64,000 nt of DNA from Mucilaginibacter tundrae (lineage in GTDB: Bacteria; Bacteroidota; Bacteroidia; Sphingobacteriales; Sphingobacteriaceae), in NCBI RefSeq assembly GCF_013408825.1, contig NZ_JACCBZ010000003.1:372001-436000 (forward strand), written 5' to 3'. Both the position numbers and the translations under genes were made by a program. The notes beneath the pieces were generated by a model. It worked only from the letters and a program-made list of their open reading frames with translations. It did not search any database and was not told where the DNA came from. Positions 34,870-44,203 of the stretch are shown here, one piece after another. The first letter of the stretch is position 1; every line of letters begins with the position of its first letter.

Positions 34870-35346
34870 AAAACAAATTAACCCTCAAAAATAAGAATAA
34901 TTCGGCAAACAATGAGGTATGTATTATCCGCCTGTTAAATATCTTGTAATAGTTATATAAGTGTAAATAAATACATTTATCGACAAACTTTCATATGAAT
35001 TCTGTTGAAGTTAACCCTTTGTTATCACAATCCATCACATGGTTATTCAACTTTTATCATGTAAAAACCCGCTAGTGAAAGCAAATTATTCCTATAAATC
35101 AAAAATTTTAATTATAGCTACAGGCTATAATTAAAATAAAAAGTAGATCAGTCTTTGTTTTTCCGCGTTAACAAGTCTCTTATACATATATTTAGGCGGT
35201 TTTAAATTGCTTTTTGTTAGAATAAGTGCAAAACAGATGTTAATTATTAATTATTTAACATTAAACATTTTTGTTATTTTTCACGTACAAATCAACAACT
35301 TAACCTTCGGGGTTTTGACTGACCATATAGAGAGATAGCTTTAACA
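34870..35346. other. Intergenic region upstream of the TPR histidine kinase
   Basis: 477 AT-rich bases between the Rrf2 gene and the TPR kinase gene, divergent. It holds one strong hairpin (35106-35136) but no gene that I can recognise. TTTTTG near 35272 could be part of a promoter for the kinase, without a clear -7 partner. Confidence 0.4.
35106..35136 (-). repeat. Perfect 13-bp hairpin, terminator-like on the minus strand
   Basis: TTTTAATTATAGC / GCTATAATTAAAA with a 5-base loop. On the minus strand it is followed by TTTTT, so it looks like an intrinsic terminator for a leftward transcript, although no minus-strand gene lies to its right. Confidence 0.5.
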
Positions 35347-37521
35347 TTGAAATTTTTTTTAATTTTTCTTTTTTCGTTTTTTTGCCTGCCTAGCTTTGCT
35401 AACATAGGGGTTGGTGAAATTGACAGTGTTAAAAATTTACTGGCAAACTCAGGCGCCACACCAGACACTTCAGTTATTAACAAACTGAATAAATTAGCTG
35501 AGGACTATTTCCGCACAAATACAGATAGCACTTATTATTATGGAAATAAAAGTATCCAGCTATCAAAAAAAATTAATTATGGCGAAGGTATAGCAGCCGG
35601 GCTATTACAAATAGGACATGTTACTTATTTTAAAGGCCACTCGGAACAGGCAATAATTGATTTTGATCAGGCTATTGCAATTTATAAAAAGTTAAACAAT
35701 AAAAAAGGGCTTGCTGCAAGTTATGTTCTATATGGCCGCATGTATAACTTGCTGGCAAATTATAAACTTGCTCTTTATTATTTAAACCTGGCAGAGCAAA
35801 TAAACCTTCAGATAAACAACCAGTTAGGCCTTACGGATACTTACAAAAATATAGGTATAGTTTATTATAGCGAGGGTATAATACCCAAAGCACTTGACTT
35901 TTACTATAAAGGCCTTTTTATAGCGCTGAAAAATCATTATAAAGCATTATCGGCAGAAATATATAATGACATTGGCGTAATATTACAAGGCACTGAGGTT
36001 TATCCGGATGCCCTTGAATATTTCAACAAATCAATCATCATTTCACGACAAATAAATGATGCACAGGACCTCGGCACTGTTGATGAGAATATTGGTGAAA
36101 TTTTGCTTGCCCAGGGAAAATATACCGATGCGATTATTCACTTAAAATCGGCTTTAGTGATTGCCCGTAAACAGGATGATAAAGATGGCTTAGGACAAAT
36201 ATACACCGATCTGGGGTTGTGTTACGGGCACTTAAATGATATTAAAATATCTACAAAATATCTTGATGCGTCATTGCAGATAGCTTCGAATTACAAGTTT
36301 GTTAATAATGAAGCGATGGCTGTTATTGGGTTCGCTACTGTTTATAATCTACAAAAAGATTATAAACATGCTTATAAATATGCTATGCAGGGCCAGATGT
36401 ATGCGCTTAAGCTAGGTGACTTATCCGTTCGGGCTAAAGCTACAGAGCAGTTGCATCAAACGCTTGCCGGTTTGGGTAATTATCTAGAGGCATATAAATA
36501 TTTAAACGAGTATGTTAATCTGAAAGATCAATTGAAAGGCAATGAAAGTATGCAAAAGCAAGCTTCATATAACTTTGAATTGAACTTTGCAGCCAAAGAA
36601 AGCCAGCAACAGCAACAGCAACAAGAAAAAGACCTTCTTTACAAGCAAAAACTGCATAATCAACGTTTGTTAAATACTATATTTATTATAATAATTATAG
36701 GGATGATTGGTACTTTGGTTGTTTATTATAACCAAAAACGCAAGCAGCAAGCAATAAACTTAATGCTTGAGGAAAAGAACAATGAGGTACTAAGCCAAAA
36801 AGAGAATATTGACGAACAAGCCCATAAACTTAATGAACTCAACGTTTTAAAAGACAGGCTTATTTCTGTTCTCGCACATGATTTGCGTGCCCCTTTAAGT
36901 ACTTTACGTGGCTTATTCAGTTTGTTGCAGGATGATACTATAACACACCAGGAATTGGTTGAAATGATACCCAATGTGTTAAAAAAGCTTGAATATACTT
37001 CGGATTTCCTGGATACGCTCCTGTTTTGGATAAATAGCCAGATGGAAAATTTTGAAAGCTCAGTAAAAAGTTTTTCAATAAAAGATATTGTTGAGTACGA
37101 GATGGAAAATTATCAGGAGCAAGCCTCATTAAAAGGCATAACATTGATAGATAATGTACCGGATAGTACTATGGCATCGGCAGATCCAAACTCAATCCGC
37201 ATTGTAATACGCAACCTGATAACTAACGCCATAAAATTCTCGGGAGAAAAGGATACTATTGAGGTTGTTGCATGTACCAATGATGAAATGATTGAGATAA
37301 AAGTTAAGGATACAGGAACAGGCATCCCGCCCGAAAAACTTAAAAAACTTTTCAAAAGCAAAGTTGATAGTAGCACTGGCACCAATCAGGAATCAGGAAC
37401 TGGGATGGGATTACTTTTTTGTAAAGACTTAGTTGAAAAATGTAATGGAAAAATATGGGTTACCAGCCAGGTAGACGTTGGAACTGAATTTTCATTTACT
37501 GTGCCAGCCTATGTTGCTTAA
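35347..37521 (+). CDS. TPR-repeat membrane histidine kinase
   Basis: 724 residues. The start is a TTG at 35347; it is the only one that gives a signal peptide (MKFFLIFLFSFFCLPSFA), since the next in-frame ATG lies deep in the TPR region. Periplasmic TPR units occupy about 45-395, a glutamine-rich coil (420-427) leads to one membrane helix (about 442-461), then a coiled coil, HisKA with His511 (LAHDLRAPLSTLRG), and HATPase with N box NLITNAIKF (Asn627), G1 DTGTGIP and G2 GTGMGLLF. No DNA-binding or receiver domain. Kinases of this build are common in Sphingobacteriaceae; the signal sensed is unknown. Ends one base before the convergent TMEM175 gene. Confidence 0.9.
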   Translation: MKFFLIFLFSFFCLPSFANIGVGEIDSVKNLLANSGATPDTSVINKLNKLAEDYFRTNTDSTYYYGNKSIQLSKKINYGEGIAAGLLQIGHVTYFKGHSEQAIIDFDQAIAIYKKLNNKKGLAASYVLYGRMYNLLANYKLALYYLNLAEQINLQINNQLGLTDTYKNIGIVYYSEGIIPKALDFYYKGLFIALKNHYKALSAEIYNDIGVILQGTEVYPDALEYFNKSIIISRQINDAQDLGTVDENIGEILLAQGKYTDAIIHLKSALVIARKQDDKDGLGQIYTDLGLCYGHLNDIKISTKYLDASLQIASNYKFVNNEAMAVIGFATVYNLQKDYKHAYKYAMQGQMYALKLGDLSVRAKATEQLHQTLAGLGNYLEAYKYLNEYVNLKDQLKGNESMQKQASYNFELNFAAKESQQQQQQQEKDLLYKQKLHNQRLLNTIFIIIIIGMIGTLVVYYNQKRKQQAINLMLEEKNNEVLSQKENIDEQAHKLNELNVLKDRLISVLAHDLRAPLSTLRGLFSLLQDDTITHQELVEMIPNVLKKLEYTSDFLDTLLFWINSQMENFESSVKSFSIKDIVEYEMENYQEQASLKGITLIDNVPDSTMASADPNSIRIVIRNLITNAIKFSGEKDTIEVVACTNDEMIEIKVKDTGTGIPPEKLKKLFKSKVDSSTGTNQESGTGMGLLFCKDLVEKCNGKIWVTSQVDVGTEFSFTVPAYVA

Positions 37522-37522
37522 C

Positions 37523-38113
37523 TTATTCTTTTTTGTCTGAGATTCTACGCTCAATTCTCCTATCAGGTATAAACCAGATACAGGCTACAACAAAGTATAA
37601 GCTAAAACTGATACAAGGATTTACCCACGCCAACAGAATAGCGATGGCATATATAATAATGGATAATTTGCCTTTACGATCATTGCCTATGGCCTGTGTA
37701 AAAAGCGAATCAGGGCCTTCATGCTTCTTTAAAATAATCACTAGTATCGCATAAGCAACCGCGCACATGATCAACGATATACCATAAAAAACAGTTGGCC
37801 ATTTAGTAAAGCTATTCTCCCCCATCCATTCCGTTACCAATGGAACTATCGAGAGCCAAAACAACAGGTGTAGATTTGCCCAAAGTACTGTGCCGTTTAC
37901 GGAAGTAACAGCTTGCATTAAATGGTGATGGTTATTCCAGTAAATCCCCACATAAATAAAACTGATCACGTAGCAAATGAATACCGGGTAAAGTGGAATA
38001 AGCGACTGAAGCGTATCATGGTGGGCGCCGGGCATTTTAATTTCTAAAACCATGATGGTGATGATGATCGCGATTACACCATCACTAAATGCTTCTAAAC
38101 GTCCTTTTTCCAT
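37523..38113 (-). CDS. TMEM175-like (DUF1211) channel protein
   Basis: 196 residues with about five to six membrane helices. The first helix carries the family signature RLEAFSDGVIAIIITIMVLE (FSD motif), which in characterised bacterial TMEM175 proteins lines a potassium-permeable pore. Bacterial proteins have one such repeat per subunit and form tetramers. No partner is evident. Convergent with the TPR kinase gene with one base between them. Confidence 0.9.
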   Translation of the reverse strand: MEKGRLEAFSDGVIAIIITIMVLEIKMPGAHHDTLQSLIPLYPVFICYVISFIYVGIYWNNHHHLMQAVTSVNGTVLWANLHLLFWLSIVPLVTEWMGENSFTKWPTVFYGISLIMCAVAYAILVIILKKHEGPDSLFTQAIGNDRKGKLSIIIYAIAILLAWVNPCISFSLYFVVACIWFIPDRRIERRISDKKE

Positions 38114-38156
38114 AGAACCGAAAATAATAAATTATTGTGGAAATAATTTGCGCGCT

Positions 38157-39590
38157 TTACCTGCTAAACATATCTTTAAGAACCCTTTTAGCGGCATTGT
38201 ATCCGCACATACCATGCACACCCCCACCGGGTGGTGTTGACGCAGAGCAAATATAAATACCCTTAGCCGACGTTCTATAAGGTGACCAACACAATGCAGG
38301 CCTTGTAAATAGCTGACCTATATCGATAACCCCTCCATTTATATCACCACCAATATAGTTGGGGTTATACTCTTCCATCTGTGCAGGGCTCATGGTGTGT
38401 TTGGCCAATATGCGATCTTTAAAGCCAGGAGCGAAGCGTTCTATTTGATTTTCAATAGCGTTGGTCATATCCACTTTTGAGCCGTTTGGCACATGGCAAT
38501 AAGCCCAGGCTGTGTGCTTACCATCAGGTGCTCTTGATGGATCAAAGACACCCTGTTGGGCTAATAACACAAATGGCCTTTCGGGATGCTGTCCATCCCA
38601 GGTCTGCTGTTCTGCATTGGTAATTTCTTGGATAGAATTACCGATATGTATAGTACCTGCCTTTTTGCATTCCTCTGCCATAAAAGGGATTGGGCCATCT
38701 AATGCCCAGTCGACTTTAAAAACCCCCATACCATACCGGTAGCGTTCTAACTGCCATTTATATAAAGAAGAAAATTTGTGTCCGGCTATCTGCAATAGTT
38801 GTTTCGGTGATACATCAAATAATACCGAATGAGCCGATGGTAATTGCCCAAGTGATTTTACATAGGTATTGGTTTCTATCTTCCCTCCTATCGATGTAAA
38901 ATAAGAAGCTAGCGCATTTGCTATTCGGTTTGATCCACCTTTTGGAATCGGCCATCCTTTTAAATGTCCATTAATCATCAAAACTAAGGCAGCGGCAGAA
39001 GTTGTTATTTTAGATAAAGGCTGCATGGAGTGCGCTGCCATTCCTGCCAGTAACCCTTTTGCTTCTTCAGTTTTAAAAAGTTTGGATAAATGTGTGGCTG
39101 ATGTTAGTGCCGATAAGCCAAATTTTGCCATAGCAAGCGGACGTTTAGGATAATGTAACGGGCCCAAAACATCAGTTGCAATGTTTGGCCAATCAGCAAC
39201 AATTGGTTGCATTAACTTTAAATAAGCTTGTGCATCGCCGCCTAGTAATTTTGCTGTTTCCGTAACAGACTGTTTAAGTACCGCAGCAGTGCCATTGTCG
39301 AAAGGATGTGCGGCGGCTATTTCAGGATAGATATATTCCAAGCCATGATCTGCCAGCGGTAGTTGCTGAAAAAATGGAGAACCAACCGCCAACGGATGTA
39401 TGGCTGAACAAATATCGTGTGTAAATCCGGGCAATGTTAATTCAGCTGAACGGAGCCCGCCGCCAATTTCGCTTTTGGCTTCTAGTATTAATACCGATAA
39501 TCCATTTTGTTGCAAGTAGATAGCTGCTGCCAATCCATTTGGACCAGAGCCTACTACTATTGCATCAAAATCACGTTTTTCAAGCCTCAT
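38157..39590 (-). CDS. Phytoene-desaturase-like FAD-dependent oxidoreductase
   Basis: 477 residues. N-terminal dinucleotide-binding motif VVGSGPNGLAAAIYLQQNG and the following LEAKSEIGGGLRSAEL, with the C-terminal FAD signature ICSASTPPGGGVHGMCGYNA. The overall form is that of the NAD(P)/FAD-dependent oxidoreductases related to CrtI and mammalian PYROXD2, rather than of a true carotenoid desaturase; no other carotenoid gene is nearby. Substrate unknown. Nineteen bases after the DUF6526 gene on the same strand. Confidence 0.88.
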   Translation of the reverse strand: MRLEKRDFDAIVVGSGPNGLAAAIYLQQNGLSVLILEAKSEIGGGLRSAELTLPGFTHDICSAIHPLAVGSPFFQQLPLADHGLEYIYPEIAAAHPFDNGTAAVLKQSVTETAKLLGGDAQAYLKLMQPIVADWPNIATDVLGPLHYPKRPLAMAKFGLSALTSATHLSKLFKTEEAKGLLAGMAAHSMQPLSKITTSAAALVLMINGHLKGWPIPKGGSNRIANALASYFTSIGGKIETNTYVKSLGQLPSAHSVLFDVSPKQLLQIAGHKFSSLYKWQLERYRYGMGVFKVDWALDGPIPFMAEECKKAGTIHIGNSIQEITNAEQQTWDGQHPERPFVLLAQQGVFDPSRAPDGKHTAWAYCHVPNGSKVDMTNAIENQIERFAPGFKDRILAKHTMSPAQMEEYNPNYIGGDINGGVIDIGQLFTRPALCWSPYRTSAKGIYICSASTPPGGGVHGMCGYNAAKRVLKDMFSR

Positions 39591-39608
39591 TAAATACTAA
39601 TTCAAATA

Positions 39609-40043
39609 TTATACCCTATGGTAATCACTTTTCCAGTTTTTGATTGATTTCTTAATATCGTCAGGTGATAGGTTTTCGGTAATCACACGTTCTACAAGGG
39701 GGATCAATTCATCATCAGGTGCAAAACGTAGGGCGGCGATCTGCCGGATAGTAATTCTGCTATCAATAGGTTTACGGGTAAGTATAAAATAACGCAGGCC
39801 CTCCTCTGCGCGAATCGCCCTATCCTGTGCTTTTAAAGGGAAGGTGCGTAGAAAGGCCCATATCAAAGATGCACATACAAACAATAACAAAATGAGTATC
39901 GAACTTACAAAACCACCATGGTAGGCTTGGTGTCGGAAGATATTTATAATAGAAATTATTAGCCCGATAATAAGCAGAGCGCTTAAAACATAATGATACC
40001 CTGCCGCATAACGACGATGATTGGCGTAATTCTGATCCTTCAT
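39609..40043 (-). CDS. DUF6526 family membrane protein
   Basis: Start placed at ATG 40043 (MKDQNYANHRRYAAGYHYVL), the conserved opening of this family, rather than at 40070. 144 residues with two membrane helices (about 20-42 and 47-70 of this start) and a cytoplasmic helical tail (RAEEGLRYFILTRKPIDSRI, then FAPDDELIPLVERVI). Function unknown. The family name is from recall of the pattern. Directly upstream of the FAD oxidoreductase gene on the same strand. Confidence 0.75.
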   Translation of the reverse strand: MKDQNYANHRRYAAGYHYVLSALLIIGLIISIINIFRHQAYHGGFVSSILILLLFVCASLIWAFLRTFPLKAQDRAIRAEEGLRYFILTRKPIDSRITIRQIAALRFAPDDELIPLVERVITENLSPDDIKKSIKNWKSDYHRV

Positions 40044-40170
40044 AATCAATTTATTTGATGCAATATACATTATTAATGTTACCAGTTACGCCATCTAAAA
40101 TGACATTGCCATTGTTTTAATACTGAACAAAACTGCTAAAATTGGGTTACTATCTAAAAAACAAATCATC

Positions 40171-41034
40171 ATGGCTGACACAAAAATATCATTCAAAAAG
40201 ACGTTCACCTTGGGTGACGATCTTACCATAAACCGTTTGGGTTATGGCGCTATGCGCATTACAGGCAAAGGCATTTGGGGCCCACCAAAGGATCACGATG
40301 AATCCTTACGTGTATTGAAACGCGCGGTTGAATTAGGGGTGAACTTTATTGATACCGCCGATAGTTATGGGCCGCATGTATCTGAAGAATTGATCGCGGA
40401 GGCATTATATCCATATAAATCAGACCTCGTTATCGGCACAAAAGGCGGCTTGCTTCGCACAGGACCAGACCAATGGCCAGTGGATTCTAGTCCGGAGCAC
40501 CTTAAAGAAGCTTTGGAAGGTAGTTTAAAACGCCTTAAGCTAAATCAGATCGATCTTTATCAATTGCACCGCATCGACCCAAAAGTTCCGGCTGAAAAAA
40601 CCTTTGAGTTTTTACAGAAAGCACAAAAAGAAGGTAAGGTTAAACATATAGGTCTATCAGAAGTAAGTGTGGACGATATTAAGAAAGCTAAACAGTTTTT
40701 TGAAGTAGTATCAGTACAAAATATGTACAGTGTTGATAATCGCAAATGGGAATCTGTATTAGATTATACTAAAGAAAATAATATTGCCTTTATCCCTTGG
40801 TTCCCACTAAACGCTGCCAATGTTGCCAGTCAGGAGAAACTGCAAAAAGTTGCTGATAAGTATAGCGCTACAGTGTATCAGGTTGCATTGAGCTGGTTGT
40901 TGCATCATTCAGATAATATACTGCTTATACCAGGTACGTCGAGTGTGAAACACCTGGAAGAAAACATGAAGGCGATAGATGTGCCACTTACAAATGAAGA
41001 TATGCAAGCATTGGAAGGCATAAGCGCTTCATAA
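40171..41034 (+). CDS. Aldo/keto reductase
   Basis: 287 residues. The catalytic set is visible: Asp and Tyr in NFIDTADSYGP, Lys in VIGTKGG, His in LYQLHRIDPK; cofactor end LIPGTSSVKHLEENMKA. Closest in style to the oxidoreductases of the YdbC/AKR12-like group that act on small carbonyls. It differs clearly from the reductase at 22.0 kb. Transcription may end or be controlled at the large palindrome that follows. Confidence 0.93.
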   Translation: MADTKISFKKTFTLGDDLTINRLGYGAMRITGKGIWGPPKDHDESLRVLKRAVELGVNFIDTADSYGPHVSEELIAEALYPYKSDLVIGTKGGLLRTGPDQWPVDSSPEHLKEALEGSLKRLKLNQIDLYQLHRIDPKVPAEKTFEFLQKAQKEGKVKHIGLSEVSVDDIKKAKQFFEVVSVQNMYSVDNRKWESVLDYTKENNIAFIPWFPLNAANVASQEKLQKVADKYSATVYQVALSWLLHHSDNILLIPGTSSVKHLEENMKAIDVPLTNEDMQALEGISAS

Positions 41035-41050
41035 ATGTAAATTTAAAGTG

Positions 41051-41113
41051 ATGGTTAAACCTTTACAATATTGTTTCATCTAACCACGAAACAATATTGT
41101 AAACATTAACCAT
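41051..41113. repeat. Long imperfect palindrome upstream of the lipoprotein gene
   Basis: Arms ATGGTTAA (41051-41058) and TTTACAATATTGTTTC (41062-41077) pair with GAAACAATATTGTAAA (41088-41103) and TTAACCAT (41106-41113). Inside are two copies of the 10-bp palindrome ACAATATTGT at 41065-41074 and 41091-41100. It ends 7 bases before the ATG at 41121. There is no T tract, so an operator pair or leader structure is more likely than a terminator. Confidence 0.6.
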
Positions 41114-41120
41114 CGCTATT

Positions 41121-41876
41121 ATGAAAACACTCAGATCATTCGCAGTTATAGGTTTGATTGCAGGTGCGCTAGTTTCTTGTAATAAGAATAACAGCAGTAA
41201 ACCTAATACTAGCTCTACCGACGAAGCGGCAGATTTAGTTACAGCTTCAATATCAACAAATACAGAAGGTGGGGCTTTAAATTCCTTCTCGGATGTTACA
41301 TTATCATCAGAAACCAAAGTAAATATCGACTCGCTGTGTGGTACAGTTTGGACGGACAGTGTAAATCGCAGCATTCCCGCAGTTCCGGGTGTGGCCAACA
41401 ACTATTCTTACAAGGCCAATTACAGCTACGCCTTAAATTGCACCAATGGTGTATATAATCATAGCGCTACTATCAACTCGGCTTATAGTGGCTCTTTCAA
41501 TAATGCTTCGTTGTCATCAACATTTGCGGGAAGCGCCGACTTTACTGTTAGTGGTTTAGGACGAACTTACCCTGCTTATATTATTAACGGAGAGTACAAA
41601 CGCAGTGGATCATTCCAGTCGAAAGCCGATACCAGCTACCATGGTACTCAGAGTGTTGATATTGTATTTACCAACTTGACGCTAACCAAACCTCTAGAGG
41701 TTATTAAAGCAGGTGGCAGTGCCTCATTTACCATCAGTGGCAATATGCCATCAAAAGGAGGAGCTTTTAATTATACAGGTAATATTGTGTTTAATGGCAA
41801 TGAAAATGCCACATTAACAGTAAATGGCACTGTTTACCTTATAAATCTGGCAACAGGGCAGAAAACAAAAAAATAA
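41121..41876 (+). CDS. Lipoprotein of unknown function
   Basis: 251 residues. Signal peptide with lipobox GALVSC (lipid-bearing Cys20), followed by an Asn/Ser/Thr-rich linker. The remainder is predicted all-beta, with many Asn, Ser, Thr and Gly residues and short repeats such as YSGSFNNASLSSTFAGSADF, in the style of surface lipoproteins of Bacteroidota. I do not recognise a named domain. It has its own terminator downstream and a striking palindrome just before its start, suggesting single-gene control. Confidence 0.8.
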   Translation: MKTLRSFAVIGLIAGALVSCNKNNSSKPNTSSTDEAADLVTASISTNTEGGALNSFSDVTLSSETKVNIDSLCGTVWTDSVNRSIPAVPGVANNYSYKANYSYALNCTNGVYNHSATINSAYSGSFNNASLSSTFAGSADFTVSGLGRTYPAYIINGEYKRSGSFQSKADTSYHGTQSVDIVFTNLTLTKPLEVIKAGGSASFTISGNMPSKGGAFNYTGNIVFNGNENATLTVNGTVYLINLATGQKTKK

Positions 41877-41889
41877 TCTATTTATCAGC

Positions 41890-41921
41890 AAAAATCCCGC
41901 ATTATTAGTGCGGGATTTTTT
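41890..41921. terminator. Bidirectional terminator after the lipoprotein gene
   Basis: AAAAATCCCGCA / TGCGGGATTTTT with a 7-base loop, T run on both strands. It lies between the convergent lipoprotein and YciI genes. Confidence 0.92.
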
Positions 41922-41929
41922 GTCAGCTA

Positions 41930-42220
41930 TCAAACTTCTGCAACACGGTAAGGTTTTATATCAACCGTTTCCCATATTTTTTGGGTAATATAAATTTCAC
42001 CTTGCTTCCATGCTTCAAGCCCTTCTTCGGTTTCAAATTGCAAGATCATTACTGATCCTATCATTTTGCCTTCATCATTTAATATGGCGCCACCAAAAAC
42101 GTAGTTGCCGTTCTCTTTTAAATGCTTTGCGCCATCCAGATGATGCTGACGAACAGCCATTCGGCGATCAAACGCACCTTCATCTGTGTAATCGTATCCT
42201 GTAACAATGTACTGATTCAT
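41930..42220 (-). CDS. YciI-like protein
   Basis: 96 residues, a dimeric alpha/beta barrel of the YCII family. It shows the expected RRMAVRQHHLDGAKHLKENG segment with the conserved His and the later FETEEGLEAWKQGE. Family members include dehalogenase-like enzymes, but most have no known role. Single gene, convergent with the lipoprotein gene. Confidence 0.88.
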   Translation of the reverse strand: MNQYIVTGYDYTDEGAFDRRMAVRQHHLDGAKHLKENGNYVFGGAILNDEGKMIGSVMILQFETEEGLEAWKQGEIYITQKIWETVDIKPYRVAEV

Positions 42221-42396
42221 TTTAGGAAGTTTTAGTTATATGCTGAACAAGATAAAATATATTCTGTTTGCTTTTATAAAAGCGTTAATTAACGTGATAG
42301 AATTTACTTTATACTGAGATAATAATAACTGTAAATAAAACATTAAATAATGCGAATATTTACAATATTTGTGATTCATATCTCTTTATTACATTT

Positions 42397-43551
42397 ATGA
42401 ACGACCAATTAAAACAAGAATTTGCTAAAATTTATAATAAACCTGCTCAAAACGGATGGTTTTCTCCGGGAAGGGTAAACCTAATTGGCGAACATATTGA
42501 TTACAATGGAGGCTTGGTAATGCCTTGCGCGATAACATTTGGCACTTACCTTTTAACATCGCCTAATGAGGATAATGTTTTCCGTTTCAGAAGTACGAAT
42601 TTTGAGAGTTTCTTAGAGATCCCTGTTAAATCAGACTATAAAAAAGATGGCGACGGGTGGTATAATTACCCTTTAGGGGTTATTGAACATTTTGTAAAAG
42701 CCGGTTACCAATTAGGTGGTTTAGATATGCTTTTTTATGGTGACATCCCCATTGGTTCGGGTTTATCGTCATCTGCTTCGATAGAAGTGGTTACCGCTTT
42801 TGCCTTGAATAAAATTTTTAATACTACTTACTCAAAATTGGACATTGTTAAGATATCAAAGGCGGTAGAGAATAATTTCATAGGGGTTAATTGCGGTATA
42901 ATGGATCAGTTCGCCGTTGCCTTCGGCGAAAAGGACAAAGCGTTGATGCTGAATTGTGATACACTAGAATACCAAGCAGTAGATAGTAATTTAGGTGACC
43001 ATGTGTTGGCGATTATAAACACTAACAAACCACGTAAACTGGCAGAATCTAAATATAATGAACGTGTGCTGGAATGCGCGACAGCCTTAAAACAACTGCA
43101 ACAACTACTGGATATTAACAATTTGTGTGATATTGATACAGGCACCTTTAAGCAATATGAGCATTTAATTGCTGACGAAACTGTTAAGAAACGCGCAACG
43201 CATGTGATTGAGGAAAATGATAGGGTTAAGTTAGCGGCGAAGGCATTAGCAGCTAACAACCTTGCTGAATTTGGAAGGTTAATGTATGCTTCGCACGATT
43301 CCTTACGTGATCTTTATGAGGTTAGCGGCAAGGAACTTGATGCGGTAGTTGAATATGCAAAGACAGATAAAAACGTTGCCGGTGCTAGAATGACAGGTGC
43401 CGGCTTTGGTGGCTGTGCCATAGCCCTGGTTAAAGCAAACGCGTTTGATGAATTTAATGCGGCAGTTGCTAAATATTATACTCAGAAAATCGGATATGCG
43501 CCATCGGTTTACAGTTCACAGATTGGTGATGGGGTAGGAATTTTATTTTAG
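42397..43551 (+). CDS. galK: Galactokinase
   Basis: 384 residues, GHMP kinase. Galactokinase signature GRVNLIGEHIDYNGG (about 26-40), ATP-binding GSGLSSSASIEV (about 119-130), and the C-terminal GHMP motif GARMTGAGFGGCAIALV. It phosphorylates galactose at C1 for the Leloir pathway. No galT, galE or galM is adjacent, so the pathway genes are dispersed. It stands alone between the YciI gene and trmH. Confidence 0.96.
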   Translation: MNDQLKQEFAKIYNKPAQNGWFSPGRVNLIGEHIDYNGGLVMPCAITFGTYLLTSPNEDNVFRFRSTNFESFLEIPVKSDYKKDGDGWYNYPLGVIEHFVKAGYQLGGLDMLFYGDIPIGSGLSSSASIEVVTAFALNKIFNTTYSKLDIVKISKAVENNFIGVNCGIMDQFAVAFGEKDKALMLNCDTLEYQAVDSNLGDHVLAIINTNKPRKLAESKYNERVLECATALKQLQQLLDINNLCDIDTGTFKQYEHLIADETVKKRATHVIEENDRVKLAAKALAANNLAEFGRLMYASHDSLRDLYEVSGKELDAVVEYAKTDKNVAGARMTGAGFGGCAIALVKANAFDEFNAAVAKYYTQKIGYAPSVYSSQIGDGVGILF

Positions 43552-43571
43552 GGGAGTCAGTAAGCAGGTGT

Positions 43572-43579
43572 TATATTTG
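43572..43579 (+). promoter_or_regulatory. Possible -7 promoter box of the TrmH-type gene
   Basis: TATATTTG fits the Bacteroidota -7 form TAnnTTTG exactly. Upstream, TTTA (43547-43550) is a weak -33 at 21 bases. The box ends only 5 bases before the ATG at 43585, which would make the mRNA leaderless or nearly so. Confidence 0.4.
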
Positions 43580-43584
43580 CATCG

Positions 43585-44139
43585 ATGACTGAGAACACCA
43601 ACCACCGTAAGCTTAAACTGGATGAACTGAACCGTGCCTCGATAGACGAATTTAAGGCACAGGATAAATTACCGGTTGCGGTAGTTTTGGATAATGTGCG
43701 CAGTATGAACAATATTGGTTCTATTTTCCGCACTTCGGATGGTTTTGCGGTTGAACAGATTTGCCTTTGCGGGATAACCGCCAAGCCCCCGCATCGCGAT
43801 ATTGAAAAAACTGCTTTAGGCGCCACGCAATCAATAGCATGGACCTATTATGAAACGCCTATTGAAGCAATTGAACAGTTGCGTAAAGATGGGTACAAAA
43901 TCATAGCGATAGAACAGGCTGAAAACAGCCTTATGCTCAACACTTTCATCCCGCAAAAAACCGAAAAATACGCGCTGATATTTGGCAACGAAGTAAATGG
44001 CGTAAGTGATGAAGCGATGGAATTGATTGACGCTTGTATCGAGATCCCACAGTTTGGTACTAAACACTCCTTTAATATTGTAGTTTCAGCGGGTATTGTG
44101 CTTTGGGACTTTTTTGTGAAGATGGTTGATTTATCATAA
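43585..44139 (+). CDS. TrmH/SpoU family RNA 2'-O-methyltransferase
   Basis: 184 residues, SPOUT methyltransferase without an N-terminal substrate-binding extension. Motifs: VVLDNVRSMNNIGSIFRTSD (motif 1 region), LIFGNEVNGVSDEAMELID (motif 2) and IPQFGTKHSFNIVVSAGIVLWDF (motif 3 knot, Asn and Ser-rich). It should methylate a ribose 2'-OH in tRNA or rRNA; the exact site cannot be read from sequence. Confidence 0.92.
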   Translation: MTENTNHRKLKLDELNRASIDEFKAQDKLPVAVVLDNVRSMNNIGSIFRTSDGFAVEQICLCGITAKPPHRDIEKTALGATQSIAWTYYETPIEAIEQLRKDGYKIIAIEQAENSLMLNTFIPQKTEKYALIFGNEVNGVSDEAMELIDACIEIPQFGTKHSFNIVVSAGIVLWDFFVKMVDLS

Positions 44140-44203
44140 CATATATAGTTATCACCATTAAAGAAAATCCAGCGAAAAAATAATCTCAAAAAAAACACTT
44201 GCG

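Noticed and set aside
38157..39590. Carotenoid phytoene desaturase (crtI)
   Set aside because: The sequence is closer to the PYROXD2-like oxidoreductases and no crtB or other carotenoid genes are nearby.
42368..42397. TTTG-N18-TACATTTA as galK promoter
   Set aside because: The -7 box would overlap the ATG at 42397, leaving the start codon outside the transcript.
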